From contig CP136064.1 in NCBI GenBank assembly GCA_032622095.1, positions 262,053,863 through 262,117,862 of the forward strand: a stretch of 64,000 nucleotides of DNA, given 5' to 3'. The DNA is from Siphonodentalium dalli (lineage: Eukaryota > Mollusca > Scaphopoda > Gadilida > Siphonodentaliidae). Positions 56,179 through 64,000 of this stretch are shown piece by piece. The position numbers and the translations under genes are program-made. Each line of letters opens with the position of its first letter. Positions within the stretch are counted from its first letter, which is position 1. The notes below the pieces were generated by a model, which had not been told where the DNA came from, made no database searches, and worked only from the letters and a program-made list of their open reading frames with translations.

Positions 56179-56439
56179 TGCATGGTATACACATATATAG
56201 ATGGCAATTGGTTGCACGATATAACATTTATTTGTAGCGCCTATTATAGTATATTATATACCTGCATATACAATATACATCCTCATATACATGAGCACAT
56301 ATATTCGCGCTGCAGTCGCGCATATATATATATATATACATAATTTATACTGTATTTTAGTATATATATGTATAACATATACCGGTATATATAGGCCTCT
56401 ATATCTACGCGTGACCAATTTTTGACGGTAACCGGGAAT

Positions 56440-57468
56440 TAGGGCCGGACGAATCGGCAATATCAACATCGAATCGAATCTCGAATCGAATCATGATAAT
56501 GATTCGAAATCGAATCGAATCTCGAATCGAATATTTTTAAAACACTTTAGTAGATTTGCGGTACCGATCAGTGGGAGGCACGAGCAAAAATTGGGACAAA
56601 TATCATTGCAAAGGGAAACTCTTATGCGAATGTAAGCTTCACCCTGTCGCGCACAGCAGGCACGCGCGATATCAAAATTGCGCATCGTGACTTGGGAATG
56701 GCACATACGCAAACGGGATTACAGGAACTATGTATAGTATCCCAACTTGGGTCTGTCCATCGGATCAATTGAGTTGTCATGAAAGATAAATGGTCAACCA
56801 TATTACATTTCCCGGATAACATATTATGTATAAAGATGTTGATCGGATTTGGACACGACATGTTGGTGCCCAAAATGTTTATTTAATATATTTATATCGT
56901 GTTAAGTTTTAAATTTAAAAAATACATATTTAATTGAGCTGCGTAACGCAATATAGGGTTTTCTGGTAAGAATGTCATATACCGATATACAAATATGTCC
57001 CACAAGAAATCCACTCGCTTCCGCAGCTGGGGCCGCGGGTAAAATCGCGAAATTTCTGCTTTTATGTGGTGGAAGCAACCCGTGTGCGCTACGATTATGG
57101 TGCAACCGTGATGAACACGCGAACGATCACAGACCCACCAGCAGGTTGCACGAGTAACCCACCGACCTGCCATGAGTAACCAGTGCTGGGACTGGGAGGC
57201 CAATATATATGAGCAGTGCATGGGCTATTGGACAACTTACCCTATACACATTTGACCACGGAGATCACAGATGGTCGCGGAAGGAGCCTCAGGTTAAGTA
57301 TTGGGGATATAATGAATGTTTTGTATATATAATGCAGTCTATTCCCGGCGATAAAGTCTTGCATACAACGATTCGAAATATCCCGAATCACACGACCGCT
57401 TTCGAATCGAATCGAATCGGAACGAAAATTCGAAATCGAATCGAATCTCTAAGCTTCGTCGGGCCCTA
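56440..57468. mobile_element. hAT (Ac-like) non-autonomous element (innermost)
   Basis: Ends TAGGGCCGGACGAA and TTCGTCGGGCCCTA. Subterminal GAATCGAATCGAATC runs lie on both sides (56468-56535 and 57398-57447), inverted. Flanks CCGGGAAT and CCGGAATC fit an 8-bp duplication with one indel. No transposase; about 1.03 kb. Confidence 0.7.
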
Positions 57469-58023
57469 CCGGAATCCACCTTTAAATAAATCGACCGATG
57501 TATTAGATTCGTCGCGACAAAGATGCGTCCGTCTGTAACAAAATCGACCGCAGACGCATCACCGACGGATTTAATACAATTAGATTCGAGTCGACAAAAA
57601 TCCGTCGTTTGGAACGGGCCTCACCTTCCTCAAACAACCACGTCCTATTCGTGACCAATCATCTTATGCAACCAACCTCGTCATCGAGATAGCCGTTACA
57701 GAGAATGGCATGGTTCACTCGGTCACATATACTATCCGGGTACAGTCATTCTCATAACTGATGGGCGATAAAATAATAAATGAAGTACGGAAAGGAAATG
57801 GCTTGGAAAGAAGTTTCCAACGTATAGCTAGCATCAGTGGTGATTTTTGTAGAATTCAGTCGAATTATATTACCTGTCAGTCTCGCGCAACACTGTACCA
57901 AAGATTGTGAATATATAGATTGATAGTAATGTGCCGTTTAGCATGTGCGATCACTGCTGATAAGCCGCCAATGGCGATCAAATTGAAATCAATCGCTCAT
58001 GCATGCGAACAGCGTCCTGGCGA

Positions 58024-58073
58024 CAGAATTCGACCTGAAACGATGCGTGTGTGACTCTTAAGGTCGAATTCTG
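58024..58073. repeat. Perfect 13-bp hairpin
   Basis: CAGAATTCGACCT and AGGTCGAATTCTG around a 24-base loop, inside the outer nested element. May be a decayed inverted repeat. Confidence 0.8.
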
Positions 58074-58711
58074 AGTCCCATCACTTATTATATTCGAATG
58101 GTGGCTCGTCAATTATAGTACCGCGTTGTCGCTGTTGCCAGCGGCTATACAAATGAGCACTCGATGCTATAAGGTAAAATGTTGAAAGATCTAATTCAAC
58201 CACTTGAATCGTACATTTTTGATATTCTTGAGTGATAATAACAATTATATACATAAAACTCCTGTAATATGGGTTGTGATCGTACTATATAGTGTTATAT
58301 ACGTTTCAAGCTGGAATAAAATATGCATATTTATGCCCAACTACATGGAATTGAACCCTCTATTTCTAATTATAATTAGCTAGATATAATTGTGTCCTCA
58401 AAACTTATGTCATTTTGATGGCATGGCTCGTTATACTCAACTTATACCTGAGTAAATCTAACTGAGGAAAATTAAAGTTAATGTGTCAGCATATATAGGC
58501 CTGTATGTGGTCACCCCCAACCGAAAGTACTTTATCATCCTCCAACCTACCCTATACCTGTGTATGAATGTGTTCGTCAGACCCCACCCATATTGGGAGA
58601 ACTCTTAGCAGTGGGAGGAAGGAATGCCATCGAACACACATATAGAGCCGATCGACCTTAAAAAACGCTGCGATTAATCGCACGCGCGTGTGCAATGAGA
58701 ATAGACCCTTA

Positions 58712-60562
58712 ACTCGACATGTTTAATGTGAGAATCGCAATAGTCAGGCGACAACCAATTATTAATTCACGGGCGAATGCGCGCTCAGTCAGAACGAAGT
58801 TTTTGTGTGAAGCGTGGTGTTCACTCACAGTGAGTGACACCGGAATATCGGATGAATGCATTAATTGTGATTGGTCCGTGCTGGATTTCGACGGGGCTAT
58901 ATAGTGTTGGAGAATTTTTGTTGTTTGTCTGTTCGCTTTAAAATCTCAAAGACTAAGGTATGTGTCGCTAATTTGTTCTACTCGGGGGGGGGGGGGGATG
59001 GCACTTATTCAGTGATTGTATAGGGAGATGGGAACTTTTAGTTGGGGGTCATGATATTGCCATGTTCGACGGAGTTAATTAACCAAGCTTATTTTTGTCG
59101 TATTATATTCTGATTCGAAATAATTCCATGGGTTATTTGATATATATATCCTTTACAAACGCGATAATATTACGCTATATTCATTGTGTACACTAGCCAC
59201 CGATGTATATCTGGCATAAATCTATATATTGGACGTCGTTAATATAAATTTATAAAACTTTGTCAAATAAATATTCGGTCCGAAAACAGCGTATGGGAAC
59301 GGAATAATCGGTATATCGTCTCTGACACTTAGCCACTTTATGGCTGTATTCTTATGCGAGCCTAGTGCGCAGACATCAATTTGCTAATACATGTCACTCG
59401 AGTATACCGCCTAACAAATTTCGAAACCATGTAGATGGATTGCTCATTCGTGGGCTTAGACTCATCGCATAAAATTCCTCAAAAACATTGTCCGCCAAGA
59501 GCCATAATATGTAACTTGATTGTACTCATCGGCGTTGTCTGGCAGACTCTTCTTCTTACACAAGCACCACTATTTTCTCATAAGGTCATTATTATTGTAT
59601 GCCAGTATCTTTAGTTTGTATTATTTTATTTAGTTTATAAAAATCAGATGGAAATAGACCAACTACGATGAGTACAGGGATGTGGTAAATTGAATTTAAT
59701 TGGATGGGTCGGCTCGGTCACCCATTCTGACATTTGTTGTTTAAAGAGCGGTCCATCACTCGAACGGAAGCTGATGCGATGAGTCTATATGTCAAATAAT
59801 GTGTATGATGTTTCTAATGTTCTCAGTTAGAATTACCTCCCATTTCTCCGTGTATATATCTTTTGGGAAATTTCGCGCCACACCGAAATAATAGATATCA
59901 GAAGTACCGAAAATCGTGTGTTGATGCGAGCCACGTGCATTTGAAAAGATGTCATTTCTATTCCGGTATGGATAATGTTCGCGAAATGCGGCCCCAAATT
60001 TAGCCAAGATATCAAAGAGCAGCTTGTGGTATTCTGATAACTTTTATGTCAACTAAAGGGTATGATTTTCTAAGAGGATCAATTAGATTTAACTCCCATT
60101 TGTTTTCGTGTAGAGGAATTTCGAGCCACACCATAACCATAGTTTTATGGGTCTAAATGTTTCTCTGTATACGTAATCCGACGTTTGTTTGTCACAATTG
60201 TCAGACTATATTGTCGAGGCTTACTTATATATTGAAGCAACGCTCTTTATTGTTGCCGGTTTTCAATCCGTAAATAACTCATATTCAAATGCTTCTCTGT
60301 ATATTTAATCTTACCCCTGTGTTTTCATACACGTCAGATTATGCTGTCGAGTCTGACTGACTCAAATTAAATACGACGCTCTTTAGTATTATACCAGATT
60401 TCCTTAACGGTATTATATAAATTGTTATATGCGAGTTTTGTCCTCTTGCCTTGACCGATGTTTATAGAGTTTTCACTGCCTGATATTGTAAGGAATAGTT
60501 ACATCCTTTTCGGTTTCAAATAACGTCATTGGACATACGAAAAACATATGTCAGTGACCTTG
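58712..60562. other. Intergenic, nothing firm
   Basis: A G run at 58985-58997, and two ACGCTCTTTA words at 60240 and 60377. The 61-codon frame at 58719 is unsupported. Confidence 0.45.
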
Positions 60563-61044
60563 ATTAAGGGGGTAGTTGTTATAATGAAAATGTTATGCTT
60601 ACAATCATACATTAGTACTCATTAAGGGGGTAGTTGGTATAATGAAATTGTTTTGCTTATAGTCATACATTAGTACTCATCAAGGGGGTAGTTGTTATAA
60701 AGAAAATGTTCTGCTTATAGTCATACATTAGTATTCATTAAGGGTGTAGTTTTTATAATGAAAATGTTATGCTTATAGTCATACATTAGTACTCATTAAG
60801 GGGGTAGTTTTTATAATGAAATTGTTTTGCTTATAGTCAAACATTAGTACTCATTAAGGGGGTAGTTGTTTTAATGAAAATGTTTCGCTTATAGTCATAC
60901 ATTAGTACTCATTAAGGGGGTAGTTGTTATAATGAAATTGTTTTTCTTATAGCCATACATTGGTACTCATTAAGAGGGTAGTTGTTATAATGAAAATGTG
61001 TTGCTTATTAGTCATGCATTATTACTCATTAAGGGGGTAGTTGG
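60563..61044. repeat. 58-bp minisatellite, about eight units
   Basis: ATTAAGGGGGTAGTTGTTAT recurs every 58 bp from 60563 to 61027, followed by AATGAAAATGTT and CATACATTAGTACTC. No unique spacers. Confidence 0.95.
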
Positions 61045-61547
61045 TTCAGGGTTGGGTTGTTTAGTGGGATACGTTTTCTGGAGCATGTTAGTGATTCTGT
61101 CTTGAGTTCATTGACCCACTTGATCCGAATAATGTGGAGTCCGAACAAGTGACTATCAATTCCTCGGTCAATGTGGATATGACAGTGGAACTTGGTCGAG
61201 AACAGATGATGATTTTCTAAAAAGGGAGGCCGTCCAGTTTTTATAGTACAAATAGCCGGAACGTGAAAACAATTTGCAACAGTCAGTATGCACATAAACA
61301 TTGACAACGCAAACCATTTTGACGCATAAGTTATTTCTGCGAGGGCTATGGGACCAAATTATAGCACGGGAGGTTGAACATTGATGACATAATTAAATAT
61401 AAGCTATCGCCCTACCCACCTTCAATGTTTGAGTCCAACGGACATACGAAGGAAGCAAATTCCAAACAGACCCGATGAATGCTCAACACGTCGACATCAC
61501 AGCTAACGTACCAAAGAACGGGGTCATCAATGCCACCTTCCTGTGCA

Positions 61548-61655
61548 ATTTTATTGCAATTCTATTCTATTGCAATTATATTCTATTGCAATTATATTCT
61601 ATTCTATTGCAATTCTATTCTATTGCAATTATATTCTATTCTATTGCAATTATAT
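61548..61655. repeat. TATTCTATTGCAATT short tandem array
   Basis: Repeats of 12-22 bp built from ATTCTATT and GCAATTATATTCTATT. Two overlapping 77-codon frames here only translate the array. Confidence 0.9.
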
Positions 61656-61774
61656 CGATGGCCAACAATGAACTTAGTGCAAGACTTTCTTGCCGAATAT
61701 TTGCTTAAATGACAAATGTATACGCGATACTCGATGGTACAATAAACTCAACATAAAATAATCGATTTTATTTC

Positions 61775-61890
61775 GAATATTTTCCAGTCTAAAAAGGTGT
61801 AGTTGTTTAGCTAACGAACAATAGTGGTTACTGTTAACAGAGACCAGACATTTTATTGTACAATTTTGTCACAAATAGACGTTAAATATA
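61775..61890 (-). repeat. Inverted copy of the 54735-54860 repeat
   Basis: GTCTAAAAAGGTGTAG, GGTTACTGTTAACAGAGACC and CAATTTTGTCACAA, in inverted order to 54745-54845. Confidence 0.8.
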
Positions 61891-62052
61891 CTCATTATCA
61901 CTTATAACTATGGAACAAAACAATACAAGCAATCAATCTGGGACATTTGACTTTCGGTGCGTAGCCATAGGAACAGCCCAGTGCTCTATATCGCAAAATG
62001 GTATCATCCGAATGGTCTGTTTTAAAAATAGACACATAAACGGTCCCAATTA

Positions 62053-62308
62053 AATATTCGAAATAAAATCAATATTAATTGATAGAAGCTTTTCCGGACA
62101 GGGGTCTTCAGTTCATATTTATTATATTATACCCATGCAACTATTTAAAATTTGTTATTTAAAGAGATAATCCATCTTTACATATTCGAAATAAAATCAA
62201 TATTAATTGATAGAAGCTTTTCCGGACATGGGTCATCACTTAATATTTATTATTTTATACCCACGCAACTATTTAAAATATGTTATTTAAAGAGATAATC
62301 CATCTTTA
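62053..62308 (+). repeat. 128-bp tandem duplication of the 54843-54970 repeat
   Basis: TATTCGAAATAAAATCAATA starts at 62055 and 62183; each copy ends AAAGAGATAATCCATCTTTA. Copies are very similar, so the duplication is fairly recent. Confidence 0.9.
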
Positions 62309-62878
62309 AGCGGGATATTTTCAAGAAATTTATACTGCCTATCAGAATTGCTGGAGCCTTTAATCAGATCAGGAAAAGATAGTACAAACTTGTTGCTGAA
62401 GTTTGTTTGGTAATTCAATTGACAAGAAACCGTGCACAATATGATAAATGTATATGGTTCACCAAATAGCATTTCAGATAGACTTGCTTCCATGTTATAA
62501 ATCGCCACCCTGTGCATGTATTCTTATTTCGCCCCGTATACAATACTCTTATTGGATTTAGCATATTTGTCCACCTGTACACTTATTCCGCACCGTTTGC
62601 TTATTTGACCACAATAAGTGTTATATTAGAATTGCACAGATCCCACACTAGCCAGTGAATGGTGAGTTGCTATTCATTGGGAATTTTCCCAGCATATATG
62701 AGACCGAACGTATTAGTAGCTTCTCAGTATATCTAGTAAATTTATATTTTTAGCAGGTTTTGAGTTTTTGTCAGCCGAATCATCAACGATAAAGAGTGTT
62801 TGTCTTTCAATTCCCATTTACTAGTACGATGATTATTAAATAGCTGTTTGAAAACATGCTTTTTATAGAACTCAGCAT
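62309..62878. other. Intergenic, nothing recognised
   Basis: No coding or repeat structure seen. Confidence 0.4.
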
Positions 62879-63181
62879 TTGGTGACAAATCGGATTGGAT
62901 ACGCAGAACGGGGGTTTGCTCTTAAATTGTTCGACTCGACTGTAGTTCCAATTTTGTTATATGGCTGCGAAATATGGGGGTTCGAAAATATGAAAGAAAT
63001 TGAGAGGATATATTTAAAATTTTGCAAAATATTGATGCACAAGAAGACCAGCACTCCGAATTACATGGTGTATGGGGAAATGGGCAGATACCAATTGGCC
63101 ATAATAGTGGGGCGGATAGATGACAAAATCGTGCATTTTATGGTAAAAGCACCAAACTTTGTATACAACATCCGGAGGTGA
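62879..63181 (+). pseudogene. LINE reverse-transcriptase C-terminal fragment
   Basis: About 100 codons with VPILLYGCEIWGFEN, IERIYLKFCK and KKTSTPNYMVYGEMGRYQLA. This is the conserved stretch after the catalytic domain in jockey/Nimb-type LINEs of molluscs and other invertebrates. No catalytic [FY]xDD is present and the frame starts abruptly, so it is a 5'-truncated fragment. It would lie just upstream of the region represented by 31094-31796. Confidence 0.78.
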
Positions 63182-63226
63182 TATCTTGTGGATTTGGATA
63201 TCATGCCAAGCTGGAGAATGCCCATG

Positions 63227-63240
63227 GTTGCCATGGCAAC
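63227..63240. promoter_or_regulatory. Perfect X-box-like palindrome
   Basis: GTTGCCATGGCAAC matches the RFX-factor X-box consensus GTYNCCATRGNAAC and is fully symmetric. It is inside DNA near LINE and CGGCCAT-type repeats, so it may be a repeat feature and not a live promoter. Confidence 0.3.
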
Positions 63241-63440
63241 CATTTTGACAACAAATCTTGTTTTTCTCTCAATCCCAACAAGTATGCATCATTATGACTC
63301 AGTTTCTGGTCGAAAAACAATGTTTTATGTACCTATTTGTACTGAAAAGGGATCAGGCTATATATCCATTGACTCATGTGTCCGTTATAATTGGGTAGAA
63401 TCAAAATGGCGGATAAAATGGCGGCCATTTGTTTGAAAGT

Positions 63441-64000
63441 CCCTATTATTGGCTGCGTGTATCAACATTTTATTGAAATGTGTGTACATTTTTTATTATA
63501 AAATGTACTTTGACAAGAAAATATAAACTGATAAATCACTCTGTATATATATAACAATTCTAAGGATTGCAAAACAAAAATGATAGGCTAGAAGATGATG
63601 GAATGGCGTAAATATAATGCAAAAAAAACAACAATGGGTTGTTTGTTTTGATAACTATAATTGATGGTTACAATGACACGAGAAGCATTTCTATGATATA
63701 AAAATATCTGAAAGCTGATTATGACAATCTTCCGCGTTAACTTTATATCATATCATTTTAGCGAATGTGTTGGGACAATATTGGTCTGGTACAAAACTGC
63801 TTGGCACCCGTTGCTATGGAGCTACCCGATTACCTTTGTGCAGCTATACTAACACTTACTCACAATTTGACAAGCTGCTAATCATTGTGGTATTATATGC
63901 GCAACATACAAGTACCGCAAAGTTTACATATTTATGATATTAACTATAATTCTTCAAAATAGAGGTAAGCAAATATTTTTATTACGAACGTAGGTGCGAA
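63441..64000. other. Intergenic, nothing recognised
   Basis: AT-rich end of the window; no coding or repeat signal. Confidence 0.4.

Larger units (their letters stand above)
55173..57620. mobile_element. Harbinger-like element (middle of three nested elements)
   Basis: Ends GGCCCGTTCCAAACGACGGA and its complement (about 45 bp, through TTGTCGACTCGAATCTAAT). Flanks TTA (left) and TCA (right), one base different. Another copy of the end, TTTCAAACGACGGATTTTTG, lies inside at 55353. It contains the 62-bp minisatellite and the innermost element. Confidence 0.8.
55081..58708. mobile_element. Harbinger-like non-autonomous element (outer of three nested elements)
   Basis: Terminal inverted repeats of about 53 bp (GGGTCTAATCTCATTGCACA..., with CGCGCGTGCGATTAATCGCA inside) at 55081-55133 and 58656-58708. 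A perfect TTA duplication lies at 55078-55080 and 58709-58711. A 3-bp TTA target and GGG ends fit PIF/Harbinger. No transposase is seen. Without the inner insert it is about 1.2 kb. Confidence 0.85.

Noticed and set aside
58826-58842. TCACTCACAGTGAGTGA palindrome
   Set aside because: Short and isolated; no partner site or gene nearby.

Overview
The window is eukaryotic, AT-rich and crowded with repeats. GT/AG introns, single-exon mobile-element genes, several transposon superfamilies, LINE 3' fragments and minisatellites point to a bilaterian, probably marine, invertebrate. The LINE proteins and the KIAA1958-like recombinase resemble those common in molluscs and other lophotrochozoans or invertebrate deuterostomes, but I cannot name the species. 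There are no operons, ribosome binding sites or prokaryotic features. || Region 1-14.5 kb: the only convincing host gene is the 3' end of an SLC5-type sodium/solute symporter on the + strand. It has four exons (1230-1462, 2726-2826, 4298-4419, 13600-13746) whose reading phases join exactly; upstream exons lie left of the window. The last intron (about 9.2 kb) holds a very young LTR retrotransposon (7452-13246). It has 764-bp LTRs identical by eye, a CTAG target duplication, an intact gag, a classic slippery heptamer at the gag stop, and a second frame that keeps the protease and the integrase C-terminus but has lost reverse transcriptase, RNase H and the integrase core. || Region 14.5-26 kb: foldback/MITE-like repeats (a palindromic family at 16.4-17.2 kb, a TTAA-flanked family at 17.3-18.1 kb), a decayed FLYWCH-like gene split by a 1.69-kb hAT-like non-autonomous element (19203-20889), and a 2-kb inverted minisatellite. 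The minisatellite has G-rich 68-bp arrays on opposite strands around a 1-kb AT-rich array. || Region 26-46 kb: LINE fragments (26.3, 31.0-32.9 kb), microsatellites, a second copy of the TTAA element (34.1-34.6 kb), a threefold ~355-bp tandem repeat (40-41.1 kb), and long stretches with nothing recognisable. || Region 46-54 kb: an intact single-exon tyrosine recombinase of the KIAA1958/Crypton-like type (46956-48695, minus strand). A 153-bp hairpin lies 712 bp beyond its stop codon; its 75-bp stem is broken only by two tandem GA/GA mismatches 31 bp apart. Two coding remnants of unknown family follow. || Region 54-64 kb: a small MITE with internal palindromes, three DNA elements nested inside one another (55081-58708), 62-bp and 58-bp minisatellites, and a LINE fragment near the right edge. 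Most of the window is accessory or selfish DNA. The symporter gene, the LTR element and the recombinase/hairpin locus are the parts with clear protein-level content.
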